64,000 nt of DNA from Sutcliffiella halmapala (GTDB taxonomy: Bacteria; Bacillota; Bacilli; Bacillales; Bacillaceae_I). The DNA is taken from NCBI RefSeq assembly GCF_002019665.1, contig NZ_KV917375.1, positions 2,894,702-2,958,701 of the forward strand, given 5' to 3'. Both the position numbers and the translations under genes were made by a program. The notes under the pieces were generated by a model. It was not told the DNA's origin, did not search any database, and saw only the letters and a program-made list of their open reading frames with translations. Of this stretch, positions 53,109-61,258 are shown one piece after another (the first letter of the stretch is position 1; every line of letters starts with the position of its first letter).

Positions 53109-53297
53109 CTAAACCTCTAAATTCATGAATTCTTTCCGTAACTGTTCTAATTTTGATTTACTTTTCTTAATCATCTCCACATCATTCTCTGCCAGTGCAT
53201 CAAATAATGATACTAATTCATAATCAATCTCAAGTTTTAACACGGCTCTTTGGTTTTCTTCCTTCTTCTTTTTCCAAGGTGTCGCTACTTGTTTCAT
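53109..53297 (-). CDS. Small basic/coiled-coil protein of unknown function
   Basis: 62 residues: basic N-terminus MKQVATPWKKKKEENQ and two short helices (LKLEIDYELVSLFDALAENDVEMIKKSKSKLEQLRKEFMNLE). A similar small gene lies between yktB and yktC in B. subtilis (ykzI position), but I cannot confirm homology. GGGAGGGGAAATTA precedes the ATG, so translation is likely. Confidence 0.7.
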   Translation of the reverse strand: MKQVATPWKKKKEENQRAVLKLEIDYELVSLFDALAENDVEMIKKSKSKLEQLRKEFMNLEV

Positions 53298-53558
53298 TAA
53301 TTTCCCCTCCCTTTTTTACATAAAATACTGGTTTCAATTTTCTCTCACTTTTTTTATGGTTGCTATATCATATGAAAGGATTAAAAGAAGGTAACTAAAA
53401 TGTGCAATTACCTAAAAAGAAATAAGTACAATTCTTCCGGTCTAAATCCTTTGGAATAAGGATAGGGCTATGCTAAAATACCGATTATAGATAAAGCTTT
53501 CTACATTGCATTTATTGAAAATTAGGCAAATGGGATAATCAGACCTGGAGTGATAAAA

Positions 53559-54203
53559 ATGACAACTAATCGATTCAACGGCTTTCAACAAGCTGATTTT
53601 AATGTATTTACAATCAATGGTTTAGAAGAACGAATGGATGCTTTGAAAGAAATAATTCAGCCTAAATTCGAACAGCTTGGTGAGCATTTTACACCATCTT
53701 TATCTGCAATGACGGGGGATGAAATGCATTATCACGTCGCAAAGCATGCTAGAAGAACCAAAAACGCCCCTAAGGATTCTTGGGTTGCTTTTGCAAGCAA
53801 TAATCGCGGCTATAAAATGCTACCTCATTTCCAAATCGGATTATGGGAAACACATGTATTTGTTTGGTTCGCGGTCATTTACGAAGCACAAATAAAAGAA
53901 GCGTTTGGTGAGACTTTACTTGGAGAAATAAAAAAAATTCGGAAAGATATACCTTCTTATTATGTTTGGTCAAAGGATCATACAAAACCAGAAGTCATTC
54001 CTCAAAGCACCCTATCAGAAGAAGAACATAAAGAACTGTTCGAGCGTTTAATGAATGTCAAAAAAGCAGAAATATTATGTGGCATCCAAATTCCTCAAGA
54101 AGAAGCAATTAAGTTATCGGGGGATGAAACAATTGCAAGAATCGAAGAAGCATTTCAAACATTAAGACCTTTGTATAACTTAACAAAACAAACAACTGTA
54201 TAA
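53559..54203 (+). CDS. yktB: DUF1054 protein YktB
   Basis: 214-residue cytoplasmic protein of unknown function (UPF0637). It has FNGFQQADFNVFTINGLEERMDALKEIIQPKFEQLG at the N-terminus, HVAKHARRTKNAPKDSWVAFASNNRGYKMLPHFQIGLWETHVFVWFAVIYEA in the middle. The ATG at 53559 has GGAGTG upstream; the GTG at 53550 is part of that site. Confidence 0.9.
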   Translation: MTTNRFNGFQQADFNVFTINGLEERMDALKEIIQPKFEQLGEHFTPSLSAMTGDEMHYHVAKHARRTKNAPKDSWVAFASNNRGYKMLPHFQIGLWETHVFVWFAVIYEAQIKEAFGETLLGEIKKIRKDIPSYYVWSKDHTKPEVIPQSTLSEEEHKELFERLMNVKKAEILCGIQIPQEEAIKLSGDETIARIEEAFQTLRPLYNLTKQTTV

Positions 54204-54205
54204 AT

Positions 54206-54241
54206 AAAAAGATCAGTGCCAAATCCAGCACTGATCTTTTT
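54206..54241. terminator. Bidirectional terminator between yktB and yktA
   Basis: AAAAAGATCAGTGC / GCACTGATCTTTTT, 14-bp perfect arms with an 8-base loop. Confidence 0.93.
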
Positions 54242-54258
54242 AGGTCGTTCTATTTCAC

Positions 54259-54528
54259 TTACATTTTCACCATGTCTCCGGTTTGCAATTCTTTTGCCTT
54301 CTTGATGGTTCGATAAATTGAAAAACCACTTAACTCTTCATACTCGTTCGCTAAATTTCGTTCCTGGGCTTTACCAGGTACAATTTCTTTAAAGCGACGG
54401 TAAATGCTCATTAGTTTATCTCGTTCCAACCCTTTTTCATAGACACGTTCCACAGCCTCGTAGAACGCAATTACGTCTACAATTTCATCTGTTGACCAGT
54501 CGTGGGATATTGGATAGGAAAAGTCCAT
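54259..54528 (-). CDS. yktA: UPF0223 protein YktA
   Basis: 89-residue helical protein of unknown function, with the family N-terminus [37 protein letters not shown] and [45 protein letters not shown] precedes the ATG. The 280 bases upstream, shared with speA, contain no gene. Confidence 0.9.
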   Translation of the reverse strand: MDFSYPISHDWSTDEIVDVIAFYEAVERVYEKGLERDKLMSIYRRFKEIVPGKAQERNLANEYEELSGFSIYRTIKKAKELQTGDMVKM

Positions 54529-54810
54529 AAGGTCACCTCATATACGATAGTAAATAATAACTTATTATATCATTCATTCTCCTTTATTCTGTCCCTTTCT
54601 TTCGATAATTTATATTTTTCTTTTTTCATCACTAAAAATCCTTCCTTAATCTAAAAATACCTAAGTTAAAAATCTATGCAAGCTTAACTTTAAATGCTAT
54701 AATTCACTTGTTTTATGTGAAAATTTGTTCTGCGTTTTAAGATACGTTAAGATGAAGATACATACATCACAAAGGATTTAGAAATATAGATAAAGAGGTG
54801 CTTACTTACG

Positions 54811-56292
54811 TTGTCATATTCTCAAAATGAAACACCCTTGTTTACTGGATTGTTAAACCACGCCAAAAAAAATCCAGTTCAATTTCATATACCCGGTCAT
54901 AAAAAAGGCGCAGGAATTGATCCTGAGTTTCGTGAATTTATCGGAGACAATGCTTTGTCCATCGATTTAATTAACATCGGTCCCTTAGACGATCTACATC
55001 AGCCAAAAGGTATGATTAAAGATGCGCAAGATCTAGCAGCCAAAGCTTTTGGTGCAGACCATACGTTTTTCTCTGTACAAGGTACTAGCGGCGCTATCAT
55101 GACGATGGTAATGGCTGTATGTGGACCTGGAGAAAAAATAATTGTTCCAAGAAATGTTCACAAATCTGTAATGTCAGCCATTGTCTTTTCTGGTGCAGTT
55201 CCTATCTTCATTCATCCAGAAGTTGATAAAGAGCTCGGAATATCTCATGGTATAACGACAGATTCCGTAGAAAGAGCCTTACAACAGCATCCAGATGCAA
55301 AAGGTGTATTAGTCATAAATCCAACTTACTTTGGAATTTCGGCTGACTTAAGTCAAATTGTTGAAATTGCTCATTCCTTTAATGTTCCTGTCCTTGTAGA
55401 TGAAGCACATGGTGTTCATATTCACTTCCATGAAGAGCTCCCTTTATCCGCGATGCAAGCAGGAGCAGATATGGCTGCTACAAGTGTTCACAAGCTAGGT
55501 GGCTCGATGACACAAAGCTCGATTTTAAATGTACGTGAAGGTCTAGTAAATGTAAATCGAATTCAAGGTATTCTAAGTATGCTTACAACCACGTCTACAT
55601 CTTATCTACTTTTAGCTTCTTTAGATGTGGCACGTAAGCGTCTTGCTACTGAAGGTCATATGCTTATCGAAAAAACGATTCAACTTGCAAACAAAACTAG
55701 AGATGCAATTAATGAAATAGAGAACTTATATTGTGTCGGTTCTGAAATACTAGGCAGAAAAGCAACATTCGATTATGATCCAACAAAATTAATTATTTCA
55801 GTTAAAAAGTTAAATATAACAGGTTACGAAGTGGAAAATTGGCTACGAAAGAACTACAATATCGAAGTTGAACTTTCTGACTTGTATAACATTCTTTGCA
55901 TTATCACACCTGGGGATACAGAAGTGGAAACAGGTATTTTACTTCAGGCACTTCAGGAATTATCAAATGAACACCGTGATCAAGCAGCAGATATAAGTAA
56001 ACAAGTTAAAGTATTTTTACCAGACATTCCTGTTTTAGCCATCGCACCCAGAGATGCCTTTTACTCTGAGACCGAGGTGGTTCCTTTCGAAAAATCTGCA
56101 GGTCGAATAATAGCAGAATTTATCATGGTCTACCCACCTGGTATACCGATATTCACACCAGGTGAAATCATAACAGAAGATAACCTTGCTTATATCACCA
56201 AAACCTTGGAAGTCGGTCTGCCAGTCCAAGGACCAGAAGACTATGAACTAAAAACATTACGAGTAATAAAAGAACACAAGGCAATCCAATAA
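54811..56292 (+). CDS. speA: Arginine decarboxylase (biosynthetic, PLP-dependent), TTG start
   Basis: Converts arginine to agmatine, first step of polyamine synthesis in Bacilli. 493 residues, an Orn/Lys/Arg decarboxylase with an aspartate aminotransferase fold. It has FHIPGHKKGAG near the N-terminus, the PLP aspartate in VDEAHG (D197) and the PLP-binding lysine in SVHKLGG (K228); the C-terminal domain ends with PPGIPIFTPGE. The TTG start is supported by AGAGGTG about 10 bases upstream and by the family N-terminus. The SR1 RNA locus lies 3' of it, convergent. Confidence 0.96.
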   Translation: MSYSQNETPLFTGLLNHAKKNPVQFHIPGHKKGAGIDPEFREFIGDNALSIDLINIGPLDDLHQPKGMIKDAQDLAAKAFGADHTFFSVQGTSGAIMTMVMAVCGPGEKIIVPRNVHKSVMSAIVFSGAVPIFIHPEVDKELGISHGITTDSVERALQQHPDAKGVLVINPTYFGISADLSQIVEIAHSFNVPVLVDEAHGVHIHFHEELPLSAMQAGADMAATSVHKLGGSMTQSSILNVREGLVNVNRIQGILSMLTTTSTSYLLLASLDVARKRLATEGHMLIEKTIQLANKTRDAINEIENLYCVGSEILGRKATFDYDPTKLIISVKKLNITGYEVENWLRKNYNIEVELSDLYNILCIITPGDTEVETGILLQALQELSNEHRDQAADISKQVKVFLPDIPVLAIAPRDAFYSETEVVPFEKSAGRIIAEFIMVYPPGIPIFTPGEIITEDNLAYITKTLEVGLPVQGPEDYELKTLRVIKEHKAIQ

Positions 56293-56301
56293 CCGTCCCT
56301 C

Positions 56302-56336
56302 CTATAGATTGTAGTGCAAGGTGTGAGACTCCTAGT
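56302..56336. repeat. Inverted fragment of the dispersed repeat (right end)
   Basis: On the minus strand GGAGTCTCACACCTTGCACTA followed by CAATCTATAGG matches the right end of copy A. Adjacent sequence to 56515 has no gene. Confidence 0.5.
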
Positions 56337-56384
56337 GAGGTCTTTGGTTTTCCTTATTTAGGATTTCGTAGGCTCCAACACTCA

Positions 56385-56462
56385 CTCTGAGGGCATCGAT
56401 TTTGGTTCTTGTCAATTCCATGCTCTCAGACAGGCGCTTTGAGGGCACCAATTTCGTTTCTT
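56385..56462. repeat. Two-copy direct repeat with CTYTGAGGGC motif
   Basis: CTCTGAGGGCATCGATTTTG (56385) and CTTTGAGGGCACCAATTTCG (56437) plus GTTTCTT-like ends, at 52-base period. A related CTCTGAGGGCTCC occurs at 23045. Probably decayed copies of another dispersed element. Confidence 0.4.
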
Positions 56463-56518
56463 TCAGATTATAGGGTCTTTAATGGCACCCCTATTTCAGG
56501 GTAGCCTATATAATAAAA

Positions 56519-56556
56519 AAAACAGCAGGCGCTTTGTTAAGCAGCACTGCTGTTTT
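56519..56556 (-). terminator. Terminator of SR1
   Basis: AAAACAGCAG / CTGCTGTTTT arms followed on the minus strand by eight T. Confidence 0.88.
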
Positions 56557-56584
56557 CATATTAATTCATATATATCATTCTCTA

Positions 56585-56710
56585 TTAATCTAAATCTTCC
56601 ACTTTTTCAGAGCATTGACAATCTGCACATTTTGCATAATAAGTCGTTACTTTTTCATCCTCGAAGTGATCCACAGTGCTGTTGCAAGTTTGACAAATGA
56701 TTGTACCCAT
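56585..56710 (-). CDS. sr1P: SR1P, GapA-binding peptide
   Basis: 41-residue peptide, too short for routine gene calling. It begins MGTIICQTCNSTVDHFEDEKV and ends with CADCQCSEKVEDLD. SR1P of B. subtilis (39 residues) has the same MGTIVCQ-C-N start and FEDEKVTT core; it binds the glycolytic GapA, stabilises gapA mRNA and promotes the GapA-RNase J1 interaction. The five cysteines form pairs C6/C9 and C28/C31/C33, a likely metal site. AAAAGGGG lies 9 bases before the ATG. Expressed from the SR1 promoter, so made when sugar repression is lifted or CcpN is inactive. Confidence 0.9.
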   Translation of the reverse strand: MGTIICQTCNSTVDHFEDEKVTTYYAKCADCQCSEKVEDLD

Positions 56711-56771
56711 ACTCAAAAACCCCTTTTCCGAAGTAGATTCTTATTAGAAAATCATCAAATGTTAACAGTTA

Positions 56772-56786
56772 TTGAAAGCGTTTTCT
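56772..56786. promoter_or_regulatory. CcpA cre in the SR1 leader (perfect consensus)
   Basis: TTGAAAGCGTTTTCT matches every fixed position of WTGNAANCGNWNNCW. It lies about 6-20 bases downstream of the predicted SR1 start, a position for roadblock-type repression. Confidence 0.75.
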
Positions 56787-56798
56787 GTTGTTAAATAT

Positions 56799-56827
56799 AT
56801 CATAATCGCTTAAATGTGTTATGTCAA
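56799..56827 (-). promoter_or_regulatory. Sigma-A promoter of SR1
   Basis: On the minus strand TTGACA (56827-56822), 17-base spacer, TATGAT (56804-56799); a near-consensus vegetative promoter. Confidence 0.85.
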
Positions 56828-56850
56828 TGGTTAAATTGTATAACACATTT
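56812..56850. promoter_or_regulatory. CcpN-type operator, inverted repeat across the SR1 minus-35
   Basis: AAATGTGTTAT (56812-56822) and ATAACACATTT (56840-56850) are exact inverted copies flanking the minus-35 region. The minus-strand sequence TGTGTTATACAA (56847-56836) fits the reported CcpN consensus TRTGHYATAYWW fully; the opposite arm fits partly. CcpN is the main repressor of sr1 in B. subtilis. Confidence 0.7.
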
Positions 56851-56909
56851 AAAAAATTTTATGTATATTGTGATATTTTTCAGCATGTATCTTCATCAAG
56901 CATAACAAA

Positions 56910-56936
56910 GCCATCGTCTATTGAAACGACGATGGC
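56910..56936 (-). terminator. Terminator after the DUF3055 gene
   Basis: GCCATCGTC / GACGATGGC arms with a 9-base loop, followed on the minus strand by TTTGTTATG. Confidence 0.75.
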
Positions 56937-56944
56937 CATTAAAA

Positions 56945-57244
56945 CTATTCGTACTGTTCTTGAAAAGGCATCGTAGGGATGGCTTCTGAAAAGAATTCCG
57001 CTAGATCTTCTGCTTGTTCTTGTGAATCAATTCGGAATACGTGTTGAAGATGGTTAAGGTCGGTAATATCTTTAGGATCGAGGAGTGTGGAACGGCCGGT
57101 TTGCATACAGATGACAAGAGGTTTACCAAAAAACAAATTCGTGTACACGATTCCGAAATCATACCTAATATCCTTGGTTGTAAATCCGACAAATCGCACA
57201 GGGACATTCTCATTGTTATCGTAAAGCTTGTCAAATAAGTTCAT
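56945..57244 (-). CDS. DUF3055 protein
   Basis: 99-residue cytoplasmic protein of unknown function: MNLFDKLYDNNENVPVRFVGF, TKDIRYDFGIVYTNLFFGKPLVICMQTGRSTLL, then an acidic C-terminus with a DUF3055-type SEQ. No motif that suggests an activity. AGAAGGAGGACC precedes the ATG. Divergent from the DUF1885 gene. Confidence 0.75.
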   Translation of the reverse strand: MNLFDKLYDNNENVPVRFVGFTTKDIRYDFGIVYTNLFFGKPLVICMQTGRSTLLDPKDITDLNHLQHVFRIDSQEQAEDLAEFFSEAIPTMPFQEQYE

Positions 57245-57397
57245 AAGGTCCTCCTTCTCTATTTTTTGTTAATTCAGAACTTTATTATAACTCATCAATT
57301 GATTGAATTGCAAGAATTTTAACTTAATGTTGTCACGGTCTTTCTGCTAATGCTAAAATAATGGTAAGATGTATTGTCATATTTAGGAGTGAAACAA

Positions 57398-57820
57398 ATG
57401 GCCAGTAGCGCTTTTATAAACCTAGTTCCAAAATCAAAAAAGAAAACCCTTACAATTGAAGATGTGAAAGAGTTATTAACCTATTATAAAGAAATCACCG
57501 CAAAAACTGGTGAACAACTAGGCTGGGAATATAGCCAGACAGCCTTTCCTTACGAGGTAAAAGAAACCCCAGAAGGAAAAGGTCAATGGTTTTATTTAAA
57601 GGCGACAGAGGATCGTTACAAGATGATTTTAATCGGAGTAGGAAGTCAGCCTCAATCAACAGAAGAAGAACCGCTATCATACATACAAGTAACCCTCCAT
57701 GACCAAAGCACCCACGGTGATAAAGGGAAAGCAAACGAGTTTTGTAAATTCCTTGCAAAGAAATTAGAGGCTGAGCTTAAGTTATTCACTGGAAGTATTA
57801 TGTATTACTATAAACGTTAG
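57398..57820 (+). CDS. DUF1885 protein
   Basis: 140 residues, no signal peptide or membrane helix. It begins MASSAFINLVPKSKKKTLTIEDVKELLTYYKEITAKTGEQLGWEYSQTAFPYEV and has a C-terminal helix KANEFCKFLAKKLEAELKLF. DUF1885 proteins have a known fold but no assigned function. The ATG at 57398 has TAGGAGTG 7-8 bases upstream; the TTG 24 bases earlier does not. Confidence 0.78.
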   Translation: MASSAFINLVPKSKKKTLTIEDVKELLTYYKEITAKTGEQLGWEYSQTAFPYEVKETPEGKGQWFYLKATEDRYKMILIGVGSQPQSTEEEPLSYIQVTLHDQSTHGDKGKANEFCKFLAKKLEAELKLFTGSIMYYYKR

Positions 57821-57832
57821 ACAATCTGTTAG

Positions 57833-57863
57833 AATGACCCGCTAGTAATGAAAGCGGGTCATT
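57833..57863. terminator. Bidirectional terminator between DUF1885 and fosB
   Basis: AATGACCCGC / GCGGGTCATT arms with an 11-base loop between convergent genes. Confidence 0.85.
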
Positions 57864-57868
57864 TCGAT

Positions 57869-58288
57869 TTAATAAAAAGTCATATGCTTCTTCTCTCTTT
57901 TATAGTAGTCTAAGCGGTCCTTTAAACTACCTGTATGAAACTCGAATTTATGCCCATCTGGATCTGTAAAGTAAATTGACCTTTTATCTTGTTTTGCTCT
58001 TTCTCTACTAGGTAGGATACGAACTTGCAATTTTTTTAGTCTTTCTTCTATTAGCTCCAATTCATTTTCCTCTACTGTAAATGCCAGATGTGTATAGGAT
58101 TGATGGATTTCATTACGAGGTATATCTTTTTCTTCGTTGAGTGCTAACCAAATACCTTGGAGGTCAAAGTATGCTGTCGTACGTCCTTTCACTAAGAGCT
58201 TTGCAGCAAAAACCTCTTGATAAAAAGAAATGGACACCTCTAAATTAGACACTGAGAATAATAGGTGATTAATTCCCTTTATAATCAT
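57869..58288 (-). CDS. fosB: FosB-type metallothiol transferase (fosfomycin resistance)
   Basis: VOC-fold enzyme that opens the epoxide of fosfomycin with bacillithiol or cysteine. 139 residues. Metal ligands are placed as in FosB: H8 ([13 protein letters not shown]), H67 (YTHLAF) and E116 (GHKFEFHTG). [38 protein letters not shown] is the FosB signature. The cysteine that follows the first metal histidine in some FosB proteins is leucine here. It overlaps the stop of the upstream nucleotidyltransferase gene by four bases (ATGA). Other VOC activities are possible but the match is close. Confidence 0.87.
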   Translation of the reverse strand: MIIKGINHLLFSVSNLEVSISFYQEVFAAKLLVKGRTTAYFDLQGIWLALNEEKDIPRNEIHQSYTHLAFTVEENELELIEERLKKLQVRILPSRERAKQDKRSIYFTDPDGHKFEFHTGSLKDRLDYYKREKKHMTFY

Positions 58289-59010
58289 GCTTTTTTCTCT
58301 CCTGATATAAAACCGTGAAAGAATCTTCCACCATATGGTTCTAACACTTTATCTACTAATTTTGCGACACCTTCTATTTGATTAGTGCGATAAAATAGAT
58401 CAAAGGCACTAACAAAATCAAGTGTAAAATTAGGGTCGAACTGTTTCAATGCCCGTACAAGCCACTTCGAAGCACCTGTCCACTGCCGATTCGTTCTTAA
58501 ATAAAATTCACTTACCAACTCTGCTAATGTGTTAGCAATAAAGAGCGCTTCTTCTCTTTTTTGACACCCTATTAGATCGTCTAGGGCATCTGTAATGAAA
58601 TACCTTTTTGTATCAATCATTAATTTCGACCAAGGCTCCGGGCCTCTGTTCAAACATTCACTCGCTTCTTCCCTTAATGCACCCATCATTCCTTCATCTT
58701 TCAGGACAACTCCTTCTGCAACCATTTGCGGCATGGAAGGGCGCCCTCTTCTACAGTCCTCCATAAAAAAGTACTTATAAGAGGAAAAACCATGAACAAA
58801 GATTTCCATTGGCCAGTCGTAAGCAAAAAGGGATTCCCGATAAGAAGCTTTCCTATCTTTTTCAAAGATTACGATATCTAAATCAGAAGTCTGTGTCGCT
58901 TCCCCTCGTACCACACTTCCAGCTAGTAATGCACCTTGACAATGTGGAAAATTACTACTTATCAGTTTTTTCGCAGCAAGCACTGGTGTTAGCCGCTCTC
59001 TTTCAATCAT
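58285..59010 (-). CDS. Nucleotidyltransferase domain protein coupled to fosB
   Basis: 241-residue protein with the polymerase-beta-like signature [20 protein letters not shown] (GS-x10-D-x-D) near residues 33-52, followed by a helical C-terminal region ([49 protein letters not shown]) like the aminoglycoside/kanamycin nucleotidyltransferase-type or DUF4111/4037 proteins. The function could be antibiotic or small-molecule adenylylation, or housekeeping; the substrate is not readable. The ATG at 59010 is set by GGGGAGAGAAG; the frame is open 72 bases further upstream. Confidence 0.72.
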   Translation of the reverse strand: MIERERLTPVLAAKKLISSNFPHCQGALLAGSVVRGEATQTSDLDIVIFEKDRKASYRESLFAYDWPMEIFVHGFSSYKYFFMEDCRRGRPSMPQMVAEGVVLKDEGMMGALREEASECLNRGPEPWSKLMIDTKRYFITDALDDLIGCQKREEALFIANTLAELVSEFYLRTNRQWTGASKWLVRALKQFDPNFTLDFVSAFDLFYRTNQIEGVAKLVDKVLEPYGGRFFHGFISGEKKA

Positions 59011-59178
59011 CTTCTCTCCCCACTTTACTTTAGCTCTATTTCTAATAAAATATAAATAAAGTATAAATTTCCTTGAATGCATGCAAGAAGAGTTTATACT
59101 TCCTTAAAACTTATTGTTGATTTTTAACTGTCCCAAACAGGTGTCGGAGCCAGCAAACTCTTACTCTAAATAACTAGT

Positions 59179-60060
59179 CTATGTTCCTGATGGCACTTCA
59201 ATTAAATCAGGGTCTACCATTTCATAACCCTTCTCCTGCAGGCCTTTCACAATCTCCCTCAAAGCCTCATTGGTCCATTCACGATCATGCATAAGAAGAT
59301 TTGCACCACTTTTCAGCAAATTGGTGTTTACCATAATATCAGCAAGAGCTTTTGCTGACGTATATTCCTTTTCCCAATCATACCCATAAGTCCAATTCAT
59401 GCGAACCATTCCTTCTTTCGCAACCAAATCATTGGAATAATCCGTATTTTCACCAAATGGTGCTCGGAAAAACTTCGGTCTTTGCCCAATAATTTCTTCA
59501 ATTAAGTCGCTTAAACCAACAATAGCAGCATATTGCTCTTCTTCCGTTTGCTGATTTAGATTTTTGTGATTCATTGTATGATTTCCAATTGGAAAACCCA
59601 TCTCATAAATCTCTTTTAATAAGGCTTGTTCCTCTTTTGTTTGAAGAAAATGTCCATTCACAAAGAAAATCGCTTTTACATTTAATTCTTTTAAAGTAGT
59701 TGCCATTTCTAAAGCGTAGCGATCTGGGGCATCATCGATTGTGAGAAGGACAACATCTGGATTTGCATCACCAATAGGTTCAAAAGATGAATTAGCAAGA
59801 TTTAATATGTATTGAGGTTCCTCTTGGTTCTCCTTATTACCTGTCGTTGATTCAGCATCTTCATCTTTATTAGTGTTTTCCGAAGTACTCATATCTTCTT
59901 CCGAATTTTCGTCATCTAAATGAGTGCCTTCATTTTGATCTTGATCTCCTATATTACCCTGATAGTCTTCACTAGCTTGTCCTTGCTCATTATTTTGAGT
60001 CGAGGCATTACAAGCAGTCAGGAGGAGTAATATAAGAATCGGTAATATCCATTTTTTCAT
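59179..60060 (-). CDS. Polysaccharide deacetylase-family lipoprotein
   Basis: 293 residues: signal peptide MKKWILPILILLLLTAC with lipobox L-T-A-C (cysteine 17), a low-complexity acidic linker of about 70 residues (E/D/N/S/Q-rich) and a NodB-type deacetylase domain. Catalytic motifs are TIDDAPDRYA (the base aspartate and metal aspartate), HTMNHK (metal histidines) and RAPFGENTDY. Predicted to act on cell wall or surface polysaccharide outside the membrane. GGAGGAAAG precedes the ATG. No terminator is evident after it. Confidence 0.87.
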   Translation of the reverse strand: MKKWILPILILLLLTACNASTQNNEQGQASEDYQGNIGDQDQNEGTHLDDENSEEDMSTSENTNKDEDAESTTGNKENQEEPQYILNLANSSFEPIGDANPDVVLLTIDDAPDRYALEMATTLKELNVKAIFFVNGHFLQTKEEQALLKEIYEMGFPIGNHTMNHKNLNQQTEEEQYAAIVGLSDLIEEIIGQRPKFFRAPFGENTDYSNDLVAKEGMVRMNWTYGYDWEKEYTSAKALADIMVNTNLLKSGANLLMHDREWTNEALREIVKGLQEKGYEMVDPDLIEVPSGT

Positions 60061-60189
60061 CTACTTTCCTCCATCTTTATAGTTCTCATCTAATCATACT
60101 AATAGCCAATAGTACTGGCAATATTTTTACTTTTTTACATTTTGTTCATTTGAATTCACTTAAAGAATAGTAGGTAGAATGACTCACTA

Positions 60190-60432
60190 TTAAAAAAATA
60201 AGTAATAAAAAAGACTTTGGAAACTAAAATAGAAAATGAAGCTTATAGCAGTTGTAATTACAGCTTGCTTTTTCTTATGAATGATTGCCATAGCTAAAAC
60301 ATAACTAAGATAGATAAAAATTCCTAATAAAAGTAACTTTGCTTGCATCTTATCTCGGACAGAAAACCATTCAATGATACTGTATGTGCCAAAAAGGATA
60401 TTTTGTATTAAAAACACCACATAGCTTTTCAT
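60190..60432 (-). CDS. Small membrane protein of unknown function
   Basis: 80 residues with three hydrophobic stretches (about 4-17, 31-49, 56-78) and charged turns RDKMQAK and HKKKQ. No family recognised. AAGGAGCTGCTC precedes the ATG. It ends with FYYLFF at 60190, and no terminator is visible between it and the deacetylase gene. Confidence 0.6.
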   Translation of the reverse strand: MKSYVVFLIQNILFGTYSIIEWFSVRDKMQAKLLLLGIFIYLSYVLAMAIIHKKKQAVITTAISFIFYFSFQSLFYYLFF

Positions 60433-60711
60433 ATGAGCAGCTCCTTACAACATATTTCTATAATTGTTTATAGCCTTTTTTTGAAAAATGGAAACCTCCT
60501 TAATATAAATATGCAAGCAAGGAACATTCTATTTTTCAATTTTGTAACAATTAGATGACAAGCATAAATATGATGTTTTTTCATGGTAGAATAGCACCGA
60601 ATAGTTAGATTGTAGGAAAAGATATGGTTACTGAATAAGACTTTACGGTCATGTCATTTCTCTACAAGTATTAAATGATACATAATTTTGAAAAAGAAAG
60701 TGAGGATTGCC

Positions 60712-61104
60712 ATGATTAGAGGCTCTGTCATTTTTATTACGTTGTCTTTTTTCATATTATCTTCTTGTCAAGAAAATAAACCATTTACTCACCTTCAATT
60801 TCCTAACGATTCTAAAACTCTCGTCTTCTTTACTGATGAAGCAAATATTCAAAATGAAAGTACGTATTATGACGCTATTATCGACTTGAAAAGGTCTTTT
60901 CCCAATGAAGTTGCTAACTTAAAAGTTATTCCATTCCAAAACGAAAAAAAATTATACAAGCAGTTTAATATTAAAAGTACTCCATCGTTACTTGTTGTAA
61001 GTGATAATGAAGTTGTTACTCATATAGATGGTACCCGTCAAAAAGAAGAAATTATCGGTTCAATTGAACAAGCACTAAGTGAAACAGAAGAATCCATAAA
61101 TTAA
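60712..61104 (+). CDS. slp: Slp-like small lipoprotein with thioredoxin-like fold
   Basis: 130 residues: signal peptide MIRGSVIFITLSFFILSS and lipobox L-S-S-C, then a domain with thioredoxin-like strands (TLVFFTDEANI, LKVIPFQNEKKLYKQFNIKSTPSLLVV) but lacking the CxxC active site. In B. subtilis slp, encoding a small peptidoglycan-associated lipoprotein, lies between pdhD and SR1; the place and type agree, although identity is by position. The ATG at 60712 is set by AGTGAGG 7 bases upstream; a TTG 24 bases earlier is less likely. Confidence 0.6.
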   Translation: MIRGSVIFITLSFFILSSCQENKPFTHLQFPNDSKTLVFFTDEANIQNESTYYDAIIDLKRSFPNEVANLKVIPFQNEKKLYKQFNIKSTPSLLVVSDNEVVTHIDGTRQKEEIIGSIEQALSETEESIN

Positions 61105-61212
61105 TATGGAACTTCTGTTTTTTTAGGAGTGGGATAAAAGAGTTGGAATTGTATATAACTAACCTACCTATAACTTACTATTAACTTTAGAGTTTTTCTG
61201 TATACTACTAGA

Positions 61213-61243
61213 AAAAAGCCTCCGAATAAATTCCGGAGGCTTT
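61213..61243. terminator. Terminator of the pdh operon
   Basis: AAAGCCTCCG / CGGAGGCTTT with outer A/T runs between slp and pdhD, which are convergent. Confidence 0.9.
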
Positions 61244-61258
61244 CTCTATATTAATCAC

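Larger units (their letters stand above)
56515..56792 (-). ncRNA. sr1: SR1 dual-function small RNA
   Basis: Transcript of about 280 bases from a consensus promoter (minus-10 at 56799-56804) to the terminator at 56519-56556, containing the 41-codon SR1P gene. In B. subtilis SR1 lies between pdhD and speA, base-pairs with ahrC mRNA (arginine catabolism activator) and is also the mRNA for SR1P. Its place here beside speA, its orientation and its regulatory sites agree. It is longer than the 205-base B. subtilis RNA. The regions pairing with ahrC cannot be judged from this window. Confidence 0.85.

Noticed and set aside
56482-56700. 72-codon plus-strand frame over the SR1 region
   Set aside because: It is the antisense shadow of SR1 and the sr1P gene; the minus strand has the ribosome binding site, promoter and family match.
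60712-61104. Functional thioredoxin
   Set aside because: The fold is thioredoxin-like but there is no CxxC active site.
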